A stretch of DNA of 37,005 bases from Halorubrum sp. F4 (GCF_027257195.1 NZ_JAPDFS010000004.1:98564-135568); one strand, 5' to 3'. Positions 15,411-22,998 are shown, numbered from the stretch's first letter. Notes: generated by a model from the letters alone, not told the origin. A program made the numbers and translations.

Positions 15411-16517
15411 ATGGAGATAACAGAAGTCGAGTCGTTCCCGATCGAGCTCCCGTTGGAGTCGCCCGTCTCCTTCTCCAACCGGACGCTCACCTATCGGGAC
15501 CACGCGATAACGTACGTTCGAACCGCCGACGGCCTCGAGGGTGTCGGCTACTCGCTGGGCTACGAGGGTGCCCACCTCGTCGCGGACGCGGTCGAGTCGA
15601 TGCTCGAGCCGATCGTCGCGGGCGAGGACCCGCGGGACACCACCCGGCTCTGGCGCGAGATGTACGAGGGCAACGTCCAGATCGGGCGGATGGGCGTCAT
15701 GTTGCGCGCCATCTCCACCGTCGACATGGCGCTGTGGGATCTGAAGGCGAAGGCCGCGGACCAGCCGCTGTACAAGCTGCTCGGCGGCAACAGCGAGTCG
15801 GTTCCCTCCTACGGCAGCGGCGGCTACTACCGCGACGAGAAGGGCCACGAGGCCCTGCGCGCGGAGGTGCGCCGCTACGTCGAGGAGGGTCACGGCGTGG
15901 TGAAGATGAAGGTCGGTCGGCTCTCGGTCGACGAGGAGGTCGAGCGCGTCGCCGCCGTCCGCGACGAGGTGGGGTCGGAAACGACCCTGCTCCTCGACGC
16001 CAATGGCGTCTGGGAGTCGACGACCGAGGCGGTCCGCGCCTGCCGCGCCTTCGAGCCGTACGACCCGTACTTCATCGAGGAGCCGGTGATGATAGACCGC
16101 GTGGAGACGATGGCGGAGGTGAACGACGCCATCGACTACCCGGTCGCCACCGGCGAACTCGAGGGGACCCGCCACAACTTCGCGCGGCTCCACGACACGG
16201 GCGCGTCGACGATCCTCCAGCCCGACGTGACCGTCTGCGGCGGGATCACGGAGTGGCTCCGGATCGCGAACTACGCCGCCGCCTACGACGTGCCGATCGC
16301 GCCCCACTACAACTGGAACATCCACACGTCGCTGCTCGGGGCGATCGACAACGGCCTCTGGATCGAGTACTTCTACCGCGACATGGACGTGAAGGCGTTC
16401 GACGACGTGGTCGCGGAGCCGCTCGCGCCCGGCGACGACGGCCGGATCGCGATGCCCACTGAGCCGGGTCACGGCGTGACGCTCGACGAGGACGCACTGG
16501 AGGAGTTCAGCGCATGA
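15411..16517 (+). CDS. Enolase-superfamily enzyme, mandelate racemase type
   Basis: A 368-residue mandelate racemase/muconate lactonizing enzyme family protein. The catalytic residues line up in order and at almost the same positions as mandelate racemase: Lys165-x-Lys167 (VVKMKVG), metal ligands Asp196 (LLLDANG), Glu223 (FIEEP) and Glu249 (ATGELEG), then Asp272 and His299 (APHYNWN) as the second acid-base dyad. Having both the KxK lysine and the His-Asp dyad supports a two-base 1,1-proton-transfer (racemase or epimerase) or a dehydration reaction on an alpha-hydroxy acid. Its stop overlaps the start of the next gene (ATGA). The substrate is unknown, but it is probably shared with the divergent larA-like gene's pathway. 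Confidence 0.88.
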   Translation: MEITEVESFPIELPLESPVSFSNRTLTYRDHAITYVRTADGLEGVGYSLGYEGAHLVADAVESMLEPIVAGEDPRDTTRLWREMYEGNVQIGRMGVMLRAISTVDMALWDLKAKAADQPLYKLLGGNSESVPSYGSGGYYRDEKGHEALRAEVRRYVEEGHGVVKMKVGRLSVDEEVERVAAVRDEVGSETTLLLDANGVWESTTEAVRACRAFEPYDPYFIEEPVMIDRVETMAEVNDAIDYPVATGELEGTRHNFARLHDTGASTILQPDVTVCGGITEWLRIANYAAAYDVPIAPHYNWNIHTSLLGAIDNGLWIEYFYRDMDVKAFDDVVAEPLAPGDDGRIAMPTEPGHGVTLDEDALEEFSA

Positions 16518-17731
16518 GGGACTTCTCCGATCGGATCGACGTTCGCGACGCGGACCGGGACGTCGAGATCACGAGCATCGACGCCTGCGTCGTCGAGGGT
16601 AACTTCGAGTGGAACCTGATCAAGGTGGAGACCGACGCCGGGGTCACCGGGATCGGCGAGTCGTATCGTGGCGGCGGGATCCCCGAACTCGTCGAGTACA
16701 CGAACCGGTTCCTCGTGGGGGAGAACCCGCTCGACGTGGAGCGACTCGTTCGCTATATCTTCCAGGAGATGTCCGGCCACGGCGGCACCACCGGTAAGGT
16801 CGTCACCGCCGCGTCCGGCATCGAGGTCGCGCTTCTGGACGCCGCCGGAAAGATCCTCGATCTCCCCGTCTACCAGCTCCTCGGGTCGAAGTACCGCGAC
16901 GAGGTCCGGCTCTACTGCGACTGTCACGCCGGCGAGGCGTACGCGGTCGAGGACGGCGCGACGGCCTACGCGGACGCCGAGGCGTACTCCCCGGAGGCGT
17001 ACGCCGCCGAGGCGGCCCGCGTGGTCGACATGGGCTTTTCGGCGCTCAAGTTCGACCTCGACCTCCCCGCCGACAACGAGAACGACCCGTACAACGGGCG
17101 GCTGACGAACGCGGCCATCCGCGAGAAACGCGAGATCGTCGAGGCGGTACGCGAGGAGATCGGCTACGACGTCGACCTCGCGTTCGACTGCCACTGGGAC
17201 TACTCCGTCGAAAGCGCCAAACGGCTGGCCTACGAGCTGGAGGAGTTCGACCTGATGTGGCTCGAGGACCTCGTCCCGCCGGAGAACATGGGCGCACAGA
17301 AGGAGGTGACGAAGGCCACGCGGACGCCGGTCGCGACCGGCGAGAACCGGTTCCGCGTGTTCGAGCTCTCGGACCTGATCTACGACCACGGCGTCGACGT
17401 CGTCACGCCCGACCCGACGACGGTCGGCGGGCTCCACGAGACGATGCGGATCGCCGACCGGGCCGAGGAGAACTACATGCCGATGTCGCCGCACAACGTC
17501 TGTAGCCCGGTCGGGACGATGGCCTGCGTCCACCTCGGCGCGGCGACCCCGAACTTCGATCTCCTGGAGTACCACGCGCTCGAGGTCGACTGGTGGGACG
17601 ACCTCCTCGTCCGCGACGAGCCGCTGATCGACGAGGGCCGGATCGCGGTCCCCGAGGAGCCGGGGCTGGGGATCGAACTCGACATGGACGTCGTCGACGA
17701 ACACCTCCTCGAGGGCACGACCGGGTTCTGA
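16514..17731 (+). CDS. Enolase-superfamily enzyme, sugar-acid dehydratase type
   Basis: A 405-residue second member of the superfamily, translationally coupled to the previous gene by a four-base overlap. The KxK motif is altered to Lys179-Phe-Asp181, followed by a D-x-H motif (Asp225-Cys-His227), Glu251 (WLEDL), Glu277 (ATGENRF), Asp300 and His327 (SPHNVCSP). The D-x-H arrangement with a later histidine is characteristic of galactonate/gluconate/mannonate dehydratases rather than racemases. Archaeal relatives dehydrate gluconate, galactonate or xylonate to 2-keto-3-deoxy acids. This makes it the likely committing step of the cluster. The residues are read directly; the particular acid is inference. 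Confidence 0.85.
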   Translation: MRDFSDRIDVRDADRDVEITSIDACVVEGNFEWNLIKVETDAGVTGIGESYRGGGIPELVEYTNRFLVGENPLDVERLVRYIFQEMSGHGGTTGKVVTAASGIEVALLDAAGKILDLPVYQLLGSKYRDEVRLYCDCHAGEAYAVEDGATAYADAEAYSPEAYAAEAARVVDMGFSALKFDLDLPADNENDPYNGRLTNAAIREKREIVEAVREEIGYDVDLAFDCHWDYSVESAKRLAYELEEFDLMWLEDLVPPENMGAQKEVTKATRTPVATGENRFRVFELSDLIYDHGVDVVTPDPTTVGGLHETMRIADRAEENYMPMSPHNVCSPVGTMACVHLGAATPNFDLLEYHALEVDWWDDLLVRDEPLIDEGRIAVPEEPGLGIELDMDVVDEHLLEGTTGF

Positions 17732-17841
17732 GGCTCGACTCGGCCGCCCCCTCGAGTCGTCGGCATCGTTCTCGACTCGTCGGCCTCCCCGAGACCGACG
17801 ATCCGGAGCGTTTCCCCGACCGCGTCGTTCCGGGAAGTAGG

Positions 17842-17850
17842 GTTATTTAT
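17842..17850 (+). promoter_or_regulatory. TATA box of the acyl-CoA dehydrogenase gene
   Basis: gttatttat is centred 27 bases before ATG 17873, almost the same sequence and spacing as the promoter of the enolase-superfamily operon (ttatttat at 15381-15388). Confidence 0.65.
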
Positions 17851-17872
17851 TCGTGGATACGTAACCCCGTAC

Positions 17873-19033
17873 ATGATCGATTATTTCGATTTGGAGGCAT
17901 CACTCACCCAAGAGGAGCGACTGCTCGTCGACTCCGCGCGCTCGTTCGTCGAGGGGGAGGTCGACGACATGGGGGAACACTGGATCGAGGGCACATTCCC
18001 GACGGAGCTCATCCCGAAGATGGGCGAGATGGGGTTTTACGCGCCGAACCTCGAGGGATACGGTCTCCCGGGCGTGAGCGAGACCTCCTACGGGCTCCTG
18101 ATGCGCGAGCTGGAGGCGTGTGACTCGGGGCTCCGCTCGATGGCGAGCGTCCAGGGCGCGCTCGTGATGTATCCGATCCACTCGTTCGGCAGCGACGAGC
18201 AGAAGGAGGAGTGGCTGCCCGCCCTCGGCGAGGGCGAGGCGGTCGGCTGTTTCGGCCTCACCGAGCCCGAACACGGGTCGAACCCCTCGGCGATGGAGAC
18301 CCGCGCCGAGAAGGACGGCGACGAGTACGTCCTGAACGGCACGAAGACGTGGATCACGAACTCGCCGATCGCCGACGTCGCGCTCGTCTGGGCGAAGGAC
18401 CACAGCGAGGAGGGGACGCCCGTCCGCGGGTTCCTCGTCGAGACGGACCGAGACGGCGTCACGACCAACAAGATCGACGAGAAGCTCAGTCTCCGCGCGT
18501 CGATCACCGGCGAGGTCAGCCTCCAGGACGCCCGGATACCCGAGGAGAACCGCCTACCCGGCGTCTCGGGGATGAAGGGGCCGCTGTCGTGTCTCACGCA
18601 GGCGCGGTACGGCATCGCGTGGGGCGCGGTCGGCGCGGCCCAGGACTGCTTCGAGACCGCCCGCGAGTACGCCACCGACCGCGAGCAGTTCGGGAGGCCC
18701 ATCGGCGGCTTCCAACTCCAACAGCGCAAGCTCGCGGAGATGGCGACGCAGATCACGCTCGCGCAACTCCTCGCCCACCGGCTCGCCGAGCTCAAGGAGG
18801 CGGGCGAGATGCGCCCGCAACACGTCTCGATGGCCAAACGGAACAACGTCCGGACCGCCCGCGACCAGTCGCGGATCGCCCGCGAGATGCTCGGCGGCAA
18901 CGGGATCACGGCCGACTACTCCCCGATGCGGCACATGGCCAACATGGAGACCGTCTACACGTACGAGGGAACCCACGACATCCACACGCTCATCCTCGGC
19001 GAGGACCTCACCGGACTCCAGGCGTACCAGTGA
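17873..19033 (+). CDS. Acyl-CoA dehydrogenase, glutaryl-CoA dehydrogenase-like
   Basis: A 386-residue flavoprotein of the acyl-CoA dehydrogenase family. CFGLTEPEHGSNPSAMETRA (about residues 125-144) and WITNSPIADVALVWAK are FAD/substrate-site signatures, REQFGRPIGGFQLQQRKLAEM lies in the C-terminal helical domain, and the catalytic base is Glu365 in TYEGTHDIHTLILG. The combination CFGLTEP...SNPSAM and YEGTHDIH is closest to glutaryl-CoA dehydrogenases, which oxidise and decarboxylate glutaryl-CoA to crotonyl-CoA, but other short acyl-CoA substrates are possible. It is transcribed alone from its own leaderless-type promoter. It may or may not belong with the acid-catabolic cluster upstream. 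Confidence 0.88.
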   Translation: MIDYFDLEASLTQEERLLVDSARSFVEGEVDDMGEHWIEGTFPTELIPKMGEMGFYAPNLEGYGLPGVSETSYGLLMRELEACDSGLRSMASVQGALVMYPIHSFGSDEQKEEWLPALGEGEAVGCFGLTEPEHGSNPSAMETRAEKDGDEYVLNGTKTWITNSPIADVALVWAKDHSEEGTPVRGFLVETDRDGVTTNKIDEKLSLRASITGEVSLQDARIPEENRLPGVSGMKGPLSCLTQARYGIAWGAVGAAQDCFETAREYATDREQFGRPIGGFQLQQRKLAEMATQITLAQLLAHRLAELKEAGEMRPQHVSMAKRNNVRTARDQSRIAREMLGGNGITADYSPMRHMANMETVYTYEGTHDIHTLILGEDLTGLQAYQ

Positions 19034-19196
19034 GATAACCGAACTGACGATCCGGCGTTCGGTGACCCCCGGATCGGTTGGCCGGATCCGATCGTTTTCG
19101 TGAACGTTCAGGGAGTCATGGAACGGTTGGCACACACCTGTCGTTCCGTGGGAATCGTTCAATACATGTGACAGACGTACCGCGTACTGCGCCGCT

Positions 19197-19221
19197 GACG
19201 ATATATACCGATATATACGTC
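19197..19221 (+). promoter_or_regulatory. Near-palindromic AT-rich promoter/operator before the ArsC-like gene
   Basis: The sequence has GACG and CGTC as outer arms flanking two copies of the seven-base ATATATA separated by CCG. Read as a direct repeat, gatatatac occurs twice, 10 bases apart. It is likely both the TATA region for the gene at 19262 (TATA about 48 bases before ATG, so a short leader with gaggac as Shine-Dalgarno site) and a binding site for a dimeric repressor. The regulator role is inference. Confidence 0.45.
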
Positions 19222-19261
19222 TCATAGTAATCGTCTTACCCGTACGAGAGGACGTCGTGCT

Positions 19262-19768
19262 ATGATAGCAAACGACAGGATACGCCTCGATTTCATCTGC
19301 GTCCACAACGCGGGACGGAGTCAGATGGCAGCGGCCTTCGCGGAGCGTGAGCGCTCCGAACGGGGGTTAGAGGATCTCGTTGAGATACACTCGGGTGGAA
19401 CGGACCCGGCTGACACCGTTCACGAGGAGGTCGTCGACGCGATGGCAGAGGTTGGAATCGACATCGCTGATCGGAACCCGAAGTGGGTTGCAGAACTCGA
19501 ACAACTCGAAAACAGCGATTATCTGGTTACCATGGGATGCTCCATCATGCAATTCGACCCTGCGCAGTACGGCGTGAAATCCCACGAATGGGACGTCACT
19601 AATCCGGATGGACGGGACATGGAGATCGTCCGTGATGTCCGAGACGAGATCGAGGCCAAAGTGGAAACGCTGTTCGACGAGGTCGAACGCCTCGTTGAGG
19701 AGGAACGGACGAATACGGACTCCTCAGGCGGTCTCATCACCTCGATTCGAGACTCCCTGTCACTCTAA
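19262..19768 (+). CDS. ArsC-like low-molecular-weight protein-tyrosine-phosphatase family protein
   Basis: A 168-residue protein with the phosphate-binding loop CVHNAGRS (Cys13-x5-Arg19) at the N-terminus, as in LMW tyrosine phosphatases and thioredoxin-type arsenate reductases; GRSQMAAAFAE is the arsenate-reductase version. The general acid is likely in WDVTNPDGRD (residues 110-119). There is a second cysteine at 93 (MGCS), but the third redox cysteine expected a few residues later in ArsC (MGCxxxCP) is missing (SIMQFDP), so the usual disulfide relay may not work. The tail after residue 150 is polar. Codon use is A+T-richer than the neighbours (ttagag, gatatac, gttggaatc), suggesting transfer. 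Alternatives: a phosphatase rather than a reductase. Confidence 0.78.
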   Translation: MIANDRIRLDFICVHNAGRSQMAAAFAERERSERGLEDLVEIHSGGTDPADTVHEEVVDAMAEVGIDIADRNPKWVAELEQLENSDYLVTMGCSIMQFDPAQYGVKSHEWDVTNPDGRDMEIVRDVRDEIEAKVETLFDEVERLVEEERTNTDSSGGLITSIRDSLSL

Positions 19769-19984
19769 CTGATTCCCCTCGATGGCCGAGACGTAGGTTC
19801 GTTCGACCGAGAGATCGGGGTGAGGAGTGATGAAACGATCAGCTCGTGAGGTGATCTATGACGTCCTCTCACACCTCCAAAGTCCCAGTCGCTCGGTTGT
19901 ACTCGACCGCAGCGTGACTACGGTGAACACGATCAAAGCCCACCCGACCGCGACCGCTCCGCACCCCACGCCTCTCCAGCCTCA

Positions 19985-20010
19985 TCGCTGGCGCAGTTCC
20001 GCGCCAGCGA
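19985..20010. repeat. 10-bp stem-loop (tcgctggcgc / gcgccagcga)
   Basis: Perfect inverted repeat 19985-19994 and 20001-20010 around the six-base loop agttcc. It lies between two convergent genes, so it could act as a bidirectional terminator, or belong to an interspersed GC-rich repeat of haloarchaeal chromosomes. Confidence 0.7.
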
Positions 20011-20029
20011 CTCCCTCGCGTTCCGGTCA

Positions 20030-20044
20030 CGGGCCTTCGGCCCG
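20030..20044. repeat. 6-bp stem-loop (cgggcc / ggcccg)
   Basis: Inverted repeat with a three-base ttc loop, 19 bases after the larger stem-loop. Together with the surrounding GC-rich sequence it gives the block a REP-like look. Confidence 0.5.
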
Positions 20045-20088
20045 CTCCCGGGCGCGCCCCCGCACCGTCATCGTATCCGCGACGTCGG

Positions 20089-21060
20089 TCAGGCGACCCG
20101 GTTTCGGAGGTCCTCGTACTCCCCCGTCTCGGCCACCCGCTCGACGTTGTCCACGAGCACGTCGGCCCGCCGCTCCCAGTACTTCGGGGTGTGACCGGAG
20201 ACGTGCGGCGTGAGGAAGACGTTCTCGAAGCCCCAGAGCGGATGGTCCTCGGGGAGCGGCTCGGGGTCGGTGACGTCGAGGCCCGCCCCGTGGATCCCGT
20301 TGTTGCGTATCGCGGACACCAGCGCCTCGGTGTCGACGACGCCGCCGCGCGCGACGTTGACCACGACCGCGTCGTTCGGGAGCGCCTCGAACTCGTCCTC
20401 GCCGACCAGCCCCGCCGTCGTTTCGGTCAGCGGACACGAGAGGACGAGCACGTCGGTCCGAACCAGCGCCTCCGGGAGGTCGTCGTACCCGAGGACCTCG
20501 TCGGTGGGTCCGCCCTTCGAGGGAGTGTGTCGGACCCCGATCGTCTCCACGTCGAACCCCTCGAGTCGTTCGACGATCGTCTCGCCGATCGCGCCGAGGC
20601 CGACGACGGTGACGGTGCTCCCCGTCAGCTCGGTGAACGACTGGAACCGACGCCACTCGCGGCGTCGCTGTCGTCGGCGTCCCTCGTCGAGGCGGCGGAC
20701 GAACGTCAGGATCCACCCGAGCACGTGTTCGGCGATGTTCGGTCCGTGGACGCCGGAGGCGTTCGTCACCGCGATCCCGCGTTCGGCGAGCTCCTCGAGC
20801 GGCAGGTGGTCGACGCCCGCGGCGTTACACGCGAACAGTTGCATGTCCTCCGCGACCCCCAGGTCCTCGTCGGTCAGACGCACTCCGGCGACGACGGGTG
20901 CCTCGGCGAGGTATCGACGCCGCTCCGCGTCGGTCCGAACCAGACGGACCGTGTGGTCGGGGAGTCGCTCGCGCAGGATCGAGACGTAGTCGGCGGCCGG
21001 GATCCCGTGTGCGTCGTGGTCGAGCACCGCGATGTCGGTGGTGGTCGGCTCCGCGTTCAT
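20089..21060 (-). CDS. D-isomer-specific 2-hydroxyacid dehydrogenase
   Basis: A 323-residue NAD(P)-dependent dehydrogenase. The nucleotide-binding loop is GLGAIGE (154-160); catalytic residues are Arg238 (NVARGG), Glu267 (DPEPLPEDHPLW) and His286 (TPHVSGH). Such enzymes reduce 2-keto acids to D-2-hydroxy acids or the reverse. No ACT or extra C-terminal domain is present, so it is not a typical SerA. ATG 21060 is chosen because a TATA-like patch (gtactttg, minus strand, about 21086-21093) is 29 bases upstream. A C-terminal neighbour, the MFS transporter in the same orientation, ends 56 bases upstream of this start; a functional link is possible but unproven. Confidence 0.9.
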   Translation of the reverse strand: MNAEPTTTDIAVLDHDAHGIPAADYVSILRERLPDHTVRLVRTDAERRRYLAEAPVVAGVRLTDEDLGVAEDMQLFACNAAGVDHLPLEELAERGIAVTNASGVHGPNIAEHVLGWILTFVRRLDEGRRRQRRREWRRFQSFTELTGSTVTVVGLGAIGETIVERLEGFDVETIGVRHTPSKGGPTDEVLGYDDLPEALVRTDVLVLSCPLTETTAGLVGEDEFEALPNDAVVVNVARGGVVDTEALVSAIRNNGIHGAGLDVTDPEPLPEDHPLWGFENVFLTPHVSGHTPKYWERRADVLVDNVERVAETGEYEDLRNRVA

Positions 21061-21115
21061 CGTCCGGGGGTCGCCGCGGGGGGACAAAGTACCCGCGGTC
21101 GGAGCGGGAAGCGGA

Positions 21116-22366
21116 TCAGCCGTCCACCCGGATCGGCGGCGCTCGGCTCATCAACACCAGACAGCCGATCCCGCCGACCGCGCCGACGACGCCGGTCGCG
21201 ACGCCGACGGCGCGGACGGCGGGGACGAACCCGAGCCACGAGCCGGTGATCGCGATGGCGCCGCCCATGAGTATCGGCGTCAGCGTCGCGCTCGCCCGGC
21301 CGGTCCCCTCGCTCAGGCTCACGAGCCCGCCCCGCAGCGCCGGCGGGGCCAGATCGGTGACGATGCTCCGGTAGATCGACAACACGACCCCGAACCCCGC
21401 CCCCATCAGGACGACTCCGAGCGCGGCGAGCGGGAGCGCGGTCGCGAGGAAGACGAGCCCGATCCCGGCACCCATCGAGGCGTTCGCCGCGATGAGCGGG
21501 TAGAGTCGGTCGTCGAAGGCCGCCGAGATCCGGCCCGTCTGAGTCGCCGAGAGCGCGTACGTGAGGCTGGCGAGCGCCGCGAGCACCCCGGCCTGTGCGG
21601 GCGTCCCGCCGAGCACGTCGACGACGACGATCGAGTTGTAGGTGAGGAAGCCGAACCACGCGAGGTTCGCCGTCCCGCGAGCGACGACGATGGTCCACGC
21701 GCGCCGGTGAGCCACGAGGGATCGGAGATCGGCGAGCTGCGTCCGGAGGTCGTCCCCGGACCCTCCCTTCGCGTCCTCGTCCATCGGCTCCTCGAACCGG
21801 AGGTAGACAACCGCCGCGATCGGGAACGCGAGCGCGTAGAGGAGGAACGGGTACTGCCACGCGAACCCGACGAGGACGCCCGCGATGAGCGGAAAGACCG
21901 TCTGTGAGAGGCCCGATCCGGTGAACCGGAGTCCCTGTGCGGTCGCCTCCTTCGTGCCCGCGTAGAGGTCGCCGAGACTCGTGATGATGATCGGCGTGAG
22001 CGCGGCGAACCCGATCCCCTGGAGGAGGCGGAGGGCGAGCGCCGCGGCGAACGTCGAGACGAACGCAATCGCGGTCCCGGTCAGCCCGAACCACACCAGC
22101 CCGAAGACGAGGACCGGCCGTCGGCCGTATCGATCCGCGATCACCCCGGCGATCGGGATGACGACCACGGCCGGCCCGGTGAACGCCGACATCAACAGCC
22201 CGACGTTCGCCGCCGACGCCCCGAGCGGCTCGACGAGCGATCCCAACACCGGCGAGAGGAGCGCGGTCCCGAGCGGCGGGAGGACGTTGATGAGAAGCAG
22301 TAGCTGGAACGGTCGCTCCCGGACGATCCCCGAATCGCTCCCCGCTATCGACGGCGTTGAGACCAC
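21116..22366 (-). CDS. Major facilitator superfamily transporter
   Basis: A 416-residue membrane protein with about 12 hydrophobic segments. The first loop carries the MFS signature GVIADRYGRRPVLV, and the halves are joined by an acidic cytoplasmic loop (FEEPMDEDAKGGSGDD). The start is taken as GTG 22366 because a TATA-like atgtatc at 22391-22397 lies 28 bases upstream; the frame stays open another 61 codons but those residues are arginine-rich and not membrane-like. The substrate cannot be told from sequence; the overall form resembles the drug/metabolite efflux branch. Confidence 0.85.
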   Translation of the reverse strand: MVSTPSIAGSDSGIVRERPFQLLLLINVLPPLGTALLSPVLGSLVEPLGASAANVGLLMSAFTGPAVVVIPIAGVIADRYGRRPVLVFGLVWFGLTGTAIAFVSTFAAALALRLLQGIGFAALTPIIITSLGDLYAGTKEATAQGLRFTGSGLSQTVFPLIAGVLVGFAWQYPFLLYALAFPIAAVVYLRFEEPMDEDAKGGSGDDLRTQLADLRSLVAHRRAWTIVVARGTANLAWFGFLTYNSIVVVDVLGGTPAQAGVLAALASLTYALSATQTGRISAAFDDRLYPLIAANASMGAGIGLVFLATALPLAALGVVLMGAGFGVVLSIYRSIVTDLAPPALRGGLVSLSEGTGRASATLTPILMGGAIAITGSWLGFVPAVRAVGVATGVVGAVGGIGCLVLMSRAPPIRVDG

Positions 22367-22390
22367 GGATACTCTCCCGGAAGGTGGTGG

Positions 22391-22397
22391 GATACAT
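22391..22397 (-). promoter_or_regulatory. TATA element of the MFS gene
   Basis: Minus-strand atgtatc, centred 28 bases upstream of GTG 22366; decides the start. Confidence 0.45.
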
Positions 22398-22608
22398 GGG
22401 GCTGCGTCTTCCGGCAGAGATCGTTGCGACCGACCGCGTTCACCGAACCGCGAGACGCTCGCCACGGACTTCGATCGTCCCTCGGCCACCGCGACCGTCG
22501 CGTCGACTCCGCGGCGGCGACGGCGACACGCGAAGCGGACCGCGACCACCCTTGCGTTCCCCGGTCACCCGAAAAACCGATCCGAGCGAGACTCGCTAAC
22601 GCTCGTCT

Positions 22609-22872
22609 CGCGTGGTCGTGTGTGATCTCGGTCGTGTAGCGTTCCTCCTGTTCCGTCCGGACGTATCTGTAGAACTTGTCGAGTCGGTACGCTCGCGAAT
22701 TCGCCGTGTCGTATGCGTAGCCCTCTCCGTGATCGGGATCTTTCCCGATGTTCATCATCCAGTCGATGAAGCGTTCTCGGTGTTCTCGGTAGTCCGTGAG
22801 CTGGCGTTCTGACGGGTGTTTTTCGGCTGGCTTGGTGACGACTCGGAAACCCGCCTTTGTGACTTGAGGCAT
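22609..22872 (-). pseudogene. Truncated tyrosine-recombinase (integrase) gene, N-terminal stub
   Basis: From ATG 22872 about 88 codons read as the N-terminal SAM-like/core-binding part of a haloarchaeal XerC/D-type integrase: ERQLTDYREHRERFIDWMM, then ANSRAYRLDKFYRYV and YTTEITHDHA. After HDHA the reading frame continues but no longer resembles an integrase, and the catalytic domain with the R-H-R-Y residues is absent. The stub starts 52 bases from the 3' end of the tRNA-His gene in the same orientation, the usual place of the integrase of a tRNA-targeted element. It is inferred to be the remnant of an element that has been mostly lost. The identification is by sequence style, without a search. 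Confidence 0.7.
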
Positions 22873-22924
22873 GAGGTTCTCTTGGTGTTGAGAACCGAGA
22901 AACGGGGGACTGCTCCGCCGTAAG

Positions 22925-22998
22925 GTCCGGGTGCGAGAATCGAACCCGCGTCTCAGCCTCCACAAGGCTGAAGGATAGTCCACTACCCTAACCCGGAC
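22925..22998 (-). tRNA. tRNA-His (GTG anticodon)
   Basis: 74 bases fold as a tRNA. The acceptor stem pairs tccgggt with acccgga; the extra G at the 5' end (22998) faces C73 at the 3' end (22925), the identity feature of tRNA-His, and here the G-1 is encoded in the DNA. The anticodon arm is cagcc-ttgtgga-ggctg with anticodon GTG, and the T arm is gcggg-ttcgatt-ctcgc. CCA is not encoded. Its 3' side adjoins an integrase remnant. Confidence 0.95.

Larger units (their letters stand above)
19769..20088. other. 320-base gene-free stretch with GC-rich stem-loops
   Basis: No convincing gene. The first ~175 bases have lower GC; on the minus strand 19869-19943 reads VGFDRVHRSHAAVEYNRATGTLEV and a stop, possibly the decayed C-terminus of an older gene. 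From about 19950 the sequence changes abruptly to a GC-rich block with two stem-loops, reaching the stop of the hydroxyacid dehydrogenase. It contains no promoter of either neighbour: both genes end here (convergent). Confidence 0.55.

Noticed and set aside
13868..16462. An 864-codon plus-strand frame
   Set aside because: Antisense to the larA-like gene and out of frame with the enolase gene; arginine-rich shadow of GC-rich coding sequence.
19034..22998. An intact genomic island with matching att sites
   Set aside because: No second copy of the tRNA-His 3' sequence was found by eye in this stretch, and the hydroxyacid dehydrogenase and MFS genes look compositionally native. Only the remnant is claimed.
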